Below are positions 1 through 10,500 of a stretch of DNA of 64,000 bases, in pieces. Position 1 is the first letter of the stretch. Each line of letters begins with the position of its first letter. The stretch comes from Dipteris shenzhenensis (lineage: Eukaryota; Polypodiophyta; Polypodiopsida; Gleicheniales): the NCBI GenBank assembly GCA_047967505.1, contig CM106540.1; one strand, written 5' to 3'. The position numbers were made by a program, and so were the translations under genes. The notes under the pieces were generated by a model, which did no database searches, was not told the origin of the DNA, and worked only from the letters and a program-made list of their open reading frames with translations.

Positions 1-11
1 GATGCATACAA

Positions 12-146
12 TACCTCGATCGAGGTATATAACCTGGGTGAGGCATACAATACCTCGTTCGAGGTATGTGACCGAGGACACCTAGAGATACCTCGATCGA
101 GGTTCATACATACATGCGCAATGCACTAAATACCTCGATCGAGGTA
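12..146. repeat. Left cluster of 16-bp palindromic repeats
   Basis: Four copies of the self-complementary 16-mer TACCTCGATCGAGGTA lie at 12-27, 51-66, 89-104 and 131-146. The first and last are perfect; the middle two have one mismatch each. Centre-to-centre spacing is about 38-42 bp, so the sites recur at roughly four helical turns. The cluster sits just upstream of the promoter and start of the transposase-like gene. The same 16-mer recurs many times at 13.3-13.9 kb, and I did not see it elsewhere in the window. By analogy with subterminal repeats of plant DNA transposons, these may be protein-binding sites of a mobile element; that role is inference. The cluster may continue left of the window. 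Confidence 0.9.
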
Positions 147-282
147 TAAGGTCTGATCGGGGCTCTGGGCATAGCAGACCTCTCCACCAAAACTAAGCCA
201 ATTAGTATCAATCTTAGCACCTCTCCATCAATAATAATGAAGAGCAATCTAAGAGCAATCTAGTGGATGAGTTGAGGCTCTC

Positions 283-289
283 TATAAGA
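283..289 (+). promoter_or_regulatory. TATA-like box of the transposase-like gene
   Basis: TATAAGA lies about 95 bp upstream of the first ATG (377) of the transposase-like gene and about 140 bp inside the left palindrome cluster. A short direct repeat (AAGAGCAATCT twice, 240-261) precedes it. Position and sequence fit a plant core promoter; no transcript evidence is available. Confidence 0.45.
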
Positions 290-376
290 CACCACGTTTT
301 GGTTCATTTCACCCATTCTTAGCCATTCGTGCCTCCTCATCACTTTGTCACACCTTCCATCCTACTTTCATTGAGA

Positions 377-3306
377 ATGGGTTCTCAAAGCCGTAGAGCT
401 AGTAGACGTGAAAGATGTAGGAACCCCCCCCCAAATCTCATTGACGAGGAGCGCAAGTGGAAGGCTCGTGAGCACAAGAGAGCCTCTAGAGCTCGAGCTC
501 GTGCTGCCACCACTGATCCACCTCCAGCTCTACCTCTACATCCCACCTCCACCCCCACCCCCACCTCCATTGTCCCCCCATGCTCATCCGCTCCCCTACC
601 TCTAGCCTCCGCCCTTCCCCTAGCCACCTACATTTTGGCCTCCACCTCTACCTCTTCCCCCTCCACCCTCCCCCATCCCCCTCCCCCTCCCCCTCCCCCC
701 GCTCCGCTTGGCGCCTCCCTTCCCCCGTCCACCCTACCATCTCCCATTGATCCCCTTGCCCCACCTTGCAGCAGTAGTGTTGCTTCACGACGTGACTTGC
801 TGAAGTCCACTATCCGTCGTTGTACTAGTAAGATTGTGCAGTCTTTTTTTTGTGACCTCACGCCAGCTTCGCAGTCTTCTCTTCTTACGTCCCTGATTGA
901 TCACCCTGACTTGGTAGAGTGTAGGAGGCTTGCTGGTCTTGGTGCACGTAGAGATAGGGTTGTATCTAGCGAGGTCCTTAGCAGTGTTCGACGTTCCTAT
1001 GCTTCTATTAAGCATAGGAACTCCAGTGATGCCTTGGCAGCACGTCGTGCTATTGTGGCTGCCATTAGTAGACCTCATATGATAGGCCATCTGCGTACCG
1101 CTTCACGTCTTCTTCAGATTGCACCGCGCACATTGCGAGTAGGCATCATTAGGAGGCAGAGTCTAGAGGATAGTGAGACTGATGCTCTTTGGGCTTCGAG
1201 TGGTCGTGCACCTCGCAACGATCGATTGTTGGATGATTCCACTAGGTCCTTCATACAACAGTTTTGGGAGGAGCATTGCAGAGCATCCCCGATGTTCAAG
1301 AAGGCATTGCGGAAGAGGGTGTCACGCGGTGTGTACATTGAGCATGGTGCATATTTTTTGGAGTGTACCCAAACTGAGTTGTACACTCAGTTTGTAGAGG
1401 CGCACCCGGAGTTCAAGATTGGGCAGAGGTCATTTGAGCGATGCAGGCCATGGTTTGTGCGATGCTCTCAGGAGCGTGACACATGCTGTTGTCGCTACCA
1501 TGTGGATTTTGGATTGATGTATGACGTATTCCGTTCCCTTGATGGTCATAGGGGAGTGGTTCCTACTAGCCCTCGCGACTTCATTCATTCCATATTGTGT
1601 ACACGAGATGGTGATGCTTTATTCCACTCCCTTGATTGTGTGGAAGGCACGTGTACTTTGTGTGGTGACTTTGCTAGAGTGCCACGAGTTGCACTAGATA
1701 CTTGTGATGTGCAGATGGTTCGTTGGCAGCAGTATGAGTACTGTACCTTGACATTAGATGGTGGTGCACAGTCAAGGAGGTTGCAGCTTGTGGGGAAGGA
1801 GACACCACGTGTTGTATTCATTGACTGTTTTCGAGGGAAGCTGTACCGCTACATACGCCACTCGCACACTACGAAATGGGAGGATCGTCAGTTTCGTGCA
1901 TGTTTGAGGACATTTCCTATAGGGGTGGTTGTCTCAGTGGTGGACTTTGCGGAGAATTACACCTTTGCACCACAGCATGAGATCCAATCGGAGTATTATT
2001 TCTCCGAACAGGTGACGTGTGATTGAGTATTGATTTTTTCCCCACCTCATTATATTGAATTATTTCAATAGTCATATTTTTTTTTCAATGCCATATTGCA
2101 GGTTGCTATATTTGTGCACATTAGCTATCGTCATGCACAGGCTCATGTAGATGGCATTGATAGCACCATGGACTCACGCATCATTGTGCGAGAGTATCAC
2201 TTCTACATTAGTGATGATCGATCGCATGATCCCCATTTTGTGCAGCATTGCTTCACTTTGCATGATAGTTTCTTGAGGGATCATGGTGTCACATGGCAGC
2301 GGCGCTGGATCTGGTCAGACGGTTGCGGTGTGGTCAGTTCAAATCTGCTAGACAGTTTTATTGGTTCTGCAGATGGCACCGTGAGACAGGCATTCCGATC
2401 ACATGGAGCTACTTCGAGACAGGGCACGGTAAGGGAGAGCACGATGGTGCAGGTGCTTGCATGAAGCGTGCTTTGCATCGATACCAGTTGCGTCACAGTG
2501 CCGATCGCTTCAAGGATGCACATGATGTGGTGCGGTGGTGCAGCCAGCACTTATCCACTAGTGCTACGTCCTCGTTTCAGTCACGTGACGATAGGGTGGT
2601 GAGCCGGTATTTTTGGTGCGTGGACATTGGGAGTCTTGATCGGTCGAGGCCTTTTGATTGTCGTTCTGTGCCTGGCACTCTTGATTTCCATTCCATCAGG
2701 AGCATAGGTGAGTCTCACCCCGCGATCTTTTCTCGACGGTTTGCATGTTTTTGCTCTGCATGCATTGATGATGATTGGGGAGGGTGCTCCATGATACCAT
2801 GGGCCGATCCATGGGTACGGCGAGTGCTTTCTCCCTTCCAGCCTTGGGAGGAGATACATGATGATCAGGATGATGCGAGATTCACTTCCTCTAGAGATTA
2901 TGACCAACTTACAGATATTTTGCGTATTGGTGATATCTTCGCGGTTATTGCTTCGGAGGGCAATGAGGAGGGTGTGGATTATTACTTGTTGCGATGCTCT
3001 ATGCTGAAGAGTGTGCTGAATGAGGATACAGTGGATGGGCATGGGATGCACTTCAATGCTCATAGCATGATCGTAGGTGGCCACTATTTTCAGCAGATAC
3101 AGAGGCGTGGTCGCTATATTGAGTTCCAGGAGTACATGGCGGATCAGGAGGCATACATGTATTCTCATCTTGTTGTTGGGATCAAGATTACTTTGAGTCG
3201 TGCTCGCACTCGCAAGGCGACGTCCACTCCACGATGGCGCCTTGCAGTGGCGGATCATGAGAGCATACTTGCAACTATTGGCATGAGAGCTGATCCTGAG
3301 GAGTAG
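377..3306 (+). CDS. Transposase-like protein, two exons, one frameshift
   Basis: Exon 1 runs from the ATG at 377 to 2011. A 90-bp GT...AG intron follows (2012-2101), and exon 2 runs from 2102 to the TAG at 3304-3306, giving roughly 945 residues. The in-frame GTG at 329 is a worse start than the ATG. The N-terminus is strongly basic, followed by a proline/serine/threonine-rich linker (about residues 50-145). Next comes a Cys-rich segment (TCCCRYH, then CVEGTCTLCG near the end of exon 1) and the motif DFAENY. The splice joins FSEQ to VAIFVH. Exon 2 carries SDGC, GQFKSARQF and HGKGEHDGAG. From memory, this motif order marks a transposase-like family seen in plants and animals; D, D and E/D in these motifs may be the catalytic triad (inference). 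At 2327-2331 an apparent extra GT (GGTGTGGT) shifts the frame by 2 right after SDGC, so this copy would not make a full protein unless it is an assembly error. Confidence 0.72.
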
Positions 3307-3624
3307 CACATTACATATCATATTTTTTGGGATCATCAGTTGATCAGATTGATTTTTATTGGGTATCACTAGTTGATTACACTTTTTTGTATTCGATATG
3401 TATAGGCTCACTGTGTGACTGTACCATTGTAATTTTCATGGACTCATATTTTGTATTTCACTATGATGGCTGTATACACGTTCATACACATCATTGTATT
3501 AGATTCTATTTTTAACATGATGTCCGATGTCTTCTCAATGGGATTTGTTGTGTTTGTAATACAAAAAATTGTTTATTAGTAGTAATGTTGTAATTTGTTT
3601 TGTGCATTAGGACATTTTAAAAAC
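3307..3624 (+). other. 3' flank of the transposase-like gene, no gene seen
   Basis: T-rich sequence containing only short, compositionally random open frames. It probably holds the 3' untranslated region and poly(A) site of the upstream gene. No clear AATAAA signal was seen. Confidence 0.4.
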
Positions 3625-5765
3625 GTGACTAAGAAAATTCGCGCATGTACTAACGAAATACGTGTGTGGACTTGCTTGTTGGGGATGAAACTTCGCGCGA
3701 CTCTTAGGCCACCCTAGACATACATCCACGCGAGATTTGGTCTGAATTGATTTGGTGTGCGCCACGTGGAAGGTACAATGCATACATTTTTACAATCCCT
3801 ACTAGCACTCGTGACTACGTATGAGCTATGGCGCATGTACTAACGAAATGCGCGTGTGGACTTATCTGTTGGGAATGAAACTTCGCACGACTCTTAGGCC
3901 ACCCTAGACATACATCCACGCAAGATTTGGTCTCCAACTTATTTGGTATGCGCCACGTGGAAGGTATAATGCGTACATTTTTACAATCCCTACTAGCACG
4001 ACTACGTGTGAGAAATGGCGCACGTACTAACCAAATATGCATGTGGACTTATCTGTTGGAGATTAAACTTTGCACGGCTCTTAGGCTACCGTAGACGTAC
4101 ATCCACGCAAGATTTGGTGCCCAACTGATTTGGTATGCGCCACATGGAAGGACAGCTGTGTACATTTTTACAATCCCTACTAGCACGACTACGTATGAGC
4201 TATGGTGCATGTACTAACGAAATACGCATGTGGATTTATCTGTTGGGAATGAAACTTTGCACGACTCTTAGGCAACCCTAGACATACATGGACGCAAGAT
4301 TTGGCCTCCAACTTATTTGGTATGCGCCACGTGGAAGGTATAATGCGTACATTTTTACAATCCCTACTAGCACAACTACGTGTGAGAAATGGCGCACGTA
4401 CTAACCAAATATGCATGTGGACTTATCTGTTGGAGATTAAACTTTGCATGGCTCTTAGGCTACCGTAGACGTACATCCACGCAAGATTTGGTCTGAATTG
4501 ATTTGGTATGCGCCACGTGGAAGGTACAATGCGTACATTTTTACGATCCCTACTAGCACGACTACGTATGAGCTATGGCGCATGTACTAACGAAATACGC
4601 GTGTGGACTTATCTGTTGGGAATAAAACTTCGCACGACTCTTAGGCTACCGTAGACGTACATCCACGCAAGATTTGGTGCCCAACTAATTTGGTATGCGC
4701 CACATGGAAGGACAGTTGCGTACATTTTTACAATCCCTACTAGCACTCATGACTACGTATGAAAAATGGCGCACGTACTAATGAAATACACACGTGGACT
4801 TATCTGTTGGGGACGAAACTTTACACGCCTCTTAGGCTACCCTAGACGTACATCCACGCAAGATTTGGTCTCCAATTGATTTGGTATGCGCCACGTGGAA
4901 GGACAAATGCATACATTTTTACAATTTCTAGTAGCACGACTAAACCCTAAACCCTAAACCTTGGACCCTAAATCCTAAACACTGTTGGGCATGAAACTTC
5001 ACACGCCTCTTAGGCTACCCTAGATGTACATCCACACAAGATTTGGTCTCCAACTGATTTTGTTTGCGCCACGTAGAAGCAATCCCTACTAGCACGACTA
5101 AACCCTAAACCCTAAACCTAAACCCTGGACCCTAAATCCTAAACCCTGTTGGGGACGAAACTTCACACACCTCTTAGGCTACCCTAGATGTACATCCATG
5201 CAAGATTTGGTCTCCAACTGATTTGGTTTGCGCCATGTAGAAGCAATCCCTACTAGCACGACTAAACCCTAAACCCTAAACCCTAAACCATGGACCCTAA
5301 ATCCTAAACCTTGTTGGGGACGAAACTTCACATGCCTCTTAGGCTACCCTAGACGTACATCAACGCAAGATTTGGTCTCCAACTGATTTGGTTTGCGCCA
5401 TGTAGAAGCAATCCCTACTAGCACGACTAAACCCTAAACCCTAAACCCTAAACCCTGGACCCTAAATCCTAAACCCTGTTGGGGACGAAACTTCACACGC
5501 CTCTTAGGCTACCCTAGATGTACATCCATGCAAGATTTGGTCTCCAACTGATTTGGTTTGCGCCACGTAGAAGCAATCCCTACTAGCACGACTAAACCCT
5601 AAACCCTAAACCCTAAACCCTGGACCCTAAATCCTAAACCCTGTTGGGGACGAAACTTCACACGCCTCTTAGGCTACCCTAAACGTACATCCACGCAAGA
5701 TTTGGTCTCCAACTGATTTGGTTTGCGCCACGTAGAAGCAATCCCTACTAGCACGACTACACGTT
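3625..5765. repeat. Tandem array with embedded telomere-like AAACCCT runs
   Basis: About twelve tandem units share landmarks such as ATCCACGCAAGATTTGGT and CAATCCCTACTAGCACGACT. The first seven are about 186-191 bp long. From about 4,930 onward the unit is about 165 bp: a central part is replaced by two to four AAACCCT heptamers followed by the degenerate run GGACCCTAAATCCTAAACCCT. AAACCCT is the plant (Arabidopsis-type) telomere repeat, so these are interstitial telomere-like blocks that were amplified with the unit. They are too short and interrupted to be a telomere. The array lies between the 3' ends of the two convergent genes of the putative element. Open frames of about 75 codons inside it are by-products of the periodicity. 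Confidence 0.9.
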
Positions 5766-7500
5766 AGCGTACCACCAAAGTCAAAAGAAAATAGTAAAAT
5801 TAAATTGTGGCCTAACATGTCACACCTTCCTTGTACTCCCATACATGAGTAGAGTTTAAGAGGGAGAAGTGGGATTGTTAATATGTGTATATTTTTTTGG
5901 TGCATAGCCACAACAACCCTTTCTTTTTACATAAACCAAATACCAACACTTTTCCTTATACCAACCGCCAATCCTTTCTCTTGTACATAAACCACTAAAT
6001 GCAAAAGAAAATAGTGAAATAAAATGGTGGGCTAGCATGCCACACCTTCCTTGTATTCCCATATACATGCATTAATTGCCAATTGTGTTGATTTCTCTTC
6101 TTTATGTTCATTATCTTTTATACATGCATAATAATTAGATTGGTGCATTGGCAAATGTCATATTAAGGAAATTGAAATAGTCCTTAGAAACTTGGAAGGC
6201 ATATGCGATTGTGATTTGGAAGGCACATGTGATTGTGGTTCGAATATGACAAATAATTAGGTCTTGTTTTCTTTGATCACCAATTAGCACAAGTATTGTT
6301 AATAATAAGAGACAAATTAAACACTGAGTCATAATAAATAACAGCAAAATCATGCAAAGGACAAGTCTAACTCCATTTTTGAAAAAAATCCCCAAAAAAT
6401 TTATATTTTTTAAAAATTGTAGGGACAAAATATACGCTTCATGTCAATAATATTAAAAAACTAGAATTGTGAAAAAAGAATGCATAAAATATTACTTATA
6501 TTTTATTGCAGAACCTAAAAATGTCTAGTATTATCATTTGCAAAAAGTATTCTCTCCTTTAATTTAAAAAACATGACAAATTGCAAAGGAGAAGAAACTG
6601 CTTCATTCAACTAAGAGAGTTGCTAGAGCTTTTTCTTTGAAATACCAATTGTTTTCTATGCAAGTGCCCATATCAAATCCATATACAAGAATTTCTACAC
6701 CCTACAAACTAATCATGTCCACACATTGGTGATTTCTCGAATTTTTTCCTTTTGTCATGTTGTTTAAGTATCTCTAGATCACACATTCCCTCAAGTTCAT
6801 TGGTGTTGAAAGAATTTTTTATCAATTGATTTACACATAGGTAACAACATTGCCCTCGGAGTCATGGATAAGTTTTGTACCAATATACATTTCTAGAATA
6901 CTTTTTGTAAATAGCATAAATTGAAAGTTGGTAAAATTGATGTTACTTTAATATCTAATTTCATTTGATGAAACAATTTTACATTGGGCTATGGCATTGT
7001 CTAAAAAAAGTAATTTTCTTTTTATACAAATTAGTTTATCAAATGGTTGAATTTCAACATATTTTGATATTAAGATCGGAAGGCTAGATTTGGAAGCATG
7101 AATATGACAATAGTTGTCTTTTTGAAAAATTGATGAAAATTTGGATTTTGAAACACACTTTATTGACAAACATGAATAGAATAAAATTTTTGTTTAAAAA
7201 ATGAAAAACTTTTATCAGCAAAATAAAATTTTCATCCAAAAAAAGATGAATTTTGATATGTTTAATGTTTAATGTTTACAATTAATGTTTAATGTTTACA
7301 ATTACTTCACATGGCATTCTTTTTTAAATACCTTATGTATTAAACAAACTATAAACTGAGATAAACTGAGATAAACAAAGTGTGAAGAACATCATGAAAG
7401 TACGAAAATGCTCATACATCATAAAAGTGGGAACAATATCATGAAAGTACCAAAATGAATCTGTACATCATCATCATCATGCTGCAAAAGTGCATCCCTA
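5766..7500. other. AT-rich non-coding stretch
   Basis: No convincing coding sequence. An imperfect duplication of about 55-70 bp is visible (around 5,785-5,850 and 6,003-6,066, sharing CACACCTTCCTTGTA). A short tandem repeat of TTTAATGTTTACAAT-like units lies at 7,258-7,303. It links the tandem array to the 3' end of the minus-strand RING-finger gene. Confidence 0.5.
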
Positions 7501-7527
7501 TACAAGAAACGTGTGAAGCCTAAACAA

Positions 7528-10500
7528 TCAATCTGAATCCGAATCTGATAACTCTACATATGATCCTCTGGTGGAATGTTGACGTGGCTCCTGTATGACC
7601 CGCTGCCCAACCGTCCGCTGTGTGCCCTCAGGCAAAGCCGGCTCAGATGGGCCAGCCTCATCACCTGCATGAGATGGGCCAGCCTCATCCTGATGAAGAG
7701 GAGGGCATGCTGCACGTGCCACTACTACCATCTCTGCCTCCCTCGCCTCCTCTATGTATGCGCGTCTCAACTCCCATAGCCGTGCATCTGTGAATACTCG
7801 TGCCTCAAATCCAGCGCGAGTAATCGTCTCTACATGTGAAAGACGCTGGTCTCGGCCCCGCCCTAGCTGCTGCTCCACCCACTGTTGCAATGATGTCTGC
7901 AGCTCTGCCTCTCGCTCAATCCGGCGTGCCTCCTCCGCTCGTGCCTCGTCACCTGGTATGAAATCACCGTACGAAAAGCGTCGTGGAACGCATGATGCAA
8001 CCACCGATGTATCTGCACCCTCCTGCATCAGCAATGCTCTCTGTGCCTCCTCCCTGTAGTGCTCTGTCAAGACTACACGGGCGAATGGATCAACAGCCTG
8101 ACGATGACCAGGATATAGATCATCCATGCCCAGTCCTCTGTATGTCACCACATCAATGTCAGCAAAGCATACAGGGCACACTGAGAACGTGCCACCATGT
8201 GGCGGGTCATGCAATGGAGATGTGCGATGTGGCCGCACCCTAGTCCAAACCACCCTATGGTGTCAAAGTCCTCGTGGCAGAGGACACAAGTGGCAGTAGG
8301 AAGCCTCGCTACGACTGCTGCGTCTATGGGTGTCCTAGTCGGCACATCTACAGGAGGAGCAGGGTATAGGGCCACACTGGGGTCGATCCTATGGCGCGAC
8401 AGATCACAACTAATATGCCTCAACTGCAAAATATAGTGCTCTGCGCGATGGTATGCTATGCGTGTCCGAATCCTCTGCTCCTCCAAATCTGTCTGCAACA
8501 GTCGTACGAGACTCCATCTCCTGACGCAATAGATGTGCCTGCAATGCAAACATGTCGCGTACATGGTGAGAATTAACCAAAAAACTTCAGTTCAAAACAC
8601 GCTACAAAAAAATAAACTAACATAATCAAAATAACTAACCTCGTCCTTAGACTCGGCCAACAATGCCTCCAACTCTGCAATCCGTCTGTCTCGAGCCTCC
8701 AACTCGCGCTGAGGCACCGTAGATGTGGGAGGTGGTGTAGATGTGGGATGCTCCATCGATGATCGAGGTGGGGGAGGTGGAATCGCAATAGATCTCGATA
8801 GGGCAGAGACCATGTGCTGCAAGAATGATGCCACTGAATGAACATCCCCCCTAATCTGTCCTCCCACCGCTCGCAATGCCGGTGCAGGGACGGTGTGCAA
8901 CTCTGGTCCCTCGCGTCGACGCCGAACACCTACAATCTGACGCTCCTGACGCCCCATCCTACCATGTCCCACTCCTGATCCTGGACGGGTACTGAGGTAG
9001 TCCACCCGATGACCAAGGAGAAACTCAGCGTAAAGCTGCATGGCAAACGACCTGGCTATCTGGCGGTTGTGAGGCAATCGACCACCATTCGCAGCAAGAT
9101 ATCTCGGATAAATGTGTGCTGCTATGATGGGGTGCCTACACCGTGAAATATGCAAGGGGAGCCCTGATCGTGGTCGCATCGCCTCGGTGTGACCATCCCA
9201 AAACATGTCCTCCAAGGCCTCCCTGTGATGTGACTCCTGCTCAAACAACTGTCGAATGGCTCTCCAATCCAAGCCACCACCAGTGATCTCTGCCTCAGCC
9301 TGTGCCTGAAAGCTATCCACAACGTCCTCAACTGTGTCCAATCGACTTGTCCAATCGACTCAGAGCCTCAATAACTGAATCCAGGCTCGCAACCAAGTGA
9401 GGGGGTGCCCTAGCATCCTGCAGTGCCCTCATCTCAGCTCTCAGCATCTCTATCTGCATATGAATAGTGGTGCTAGAACCTGTGCGCTGGCTGGCGCATG
9501 CACAAAAAAAACACATGGAAATTAATATTCTATTTGGGTAATGAAAATAATATTCTATTCAATATGGCTTATAATCTATTTACGTAATGAAAACTACTTG
9601 TACGTACTCCTTGATGAGGTAGATCCTATGCACCTATCGGTAGATGGGCCAAATGTGTGGCTCAATATTAATTAATATTATTAATAATTCTTAATTTTGA
9701 TTAGAATTTTTTCACTCTAGTTGTTGCATTTTTAAACTTAGATGTCTCAAATATTTTTTCCTTATATGTTTCCCTTTTTTCACTTTTTATCCAATATGAA
9801 ACTTTTCCACATGTGGTGTAAGGACCACATTGTCCACTAATGGCCCCTATACTAAGGACAGATAGTGGAGAGGTTTGGTTAATAAGACCTTCTTTGAATG
9901 CTTTACTGCCTTGGGTTCGCAATAGATATGGAGGAGATAGAAGGATACCTAATACATTACTTTGAACGATACACAAGCAAGGCGCATCTAGTATTTCTCG
10001 GACTACACATTAAAAAAGAGAGCAGGTTCACACTACAGACCTTTTAAAGCGAGAACTTTGAGAAAATAATTAAGCCTTTTCAATATTATCTATTTTGGTT
10101 GGGCAATCCACCTCAACTAGTGGCCATTCCTATAGATCATCACTTGGTTTAAGACATTTTGTATAAGACTCACTCGTCTTCTAGTTGTAAAAATAGTTTT
10201 GGAATGAGATCATCCACATACGTAGCAACAACAAAGGGCACAAGATCCCTAGAAGAGGATTCAAAAACTTTGAAAATTAAATCCTTGGATGTCCCTGTGC
10301 AATGGGAAGGGTTGCATACGATAACTAATGTTAATTTTGCTTGAGCTCAAGTAATAAGCGTCACCGTTGCCTATGGTTGGACTAGCAAGAAAGAGACCAC
10401 CCTTGCTTACAATGAAACTAGCATATAATTCCTTGAGCATGTGGTTGACATTCCATGTGTGACATAGTTTCAACGAGGGAAAGGAGATATGTAGCATCCA

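Noticed and set aside
329-376. GTG at 329 as the start of the transposase-like protein
   Set aside because: Plant nuclear genes start at ATG. The ATG at 377 in the same frame lies about 95 bp from the TATA-like box and leads into the basic N-terminus.
2581-3411. A 276-codon minus-strand open frame
   Set aside because: It lies antisense to exon 2 of the transposase-like gene, which has recognisable motifs. The minus frame shows none and is explained by composition.
3815-4416. Two nearly identical 75-codon minus-strand frames
   Set aside because: They are copies of the same segment of the tandem repeat, so the open frame follows from the repeat unit and not from coding.
4930-5650. AAACCCT runs as a true telomere or chromosome end
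   Set aside because: Each run has only two to four heptamers and is embedded at a fixed place in a longer repeat unit with other sequence on both sides.
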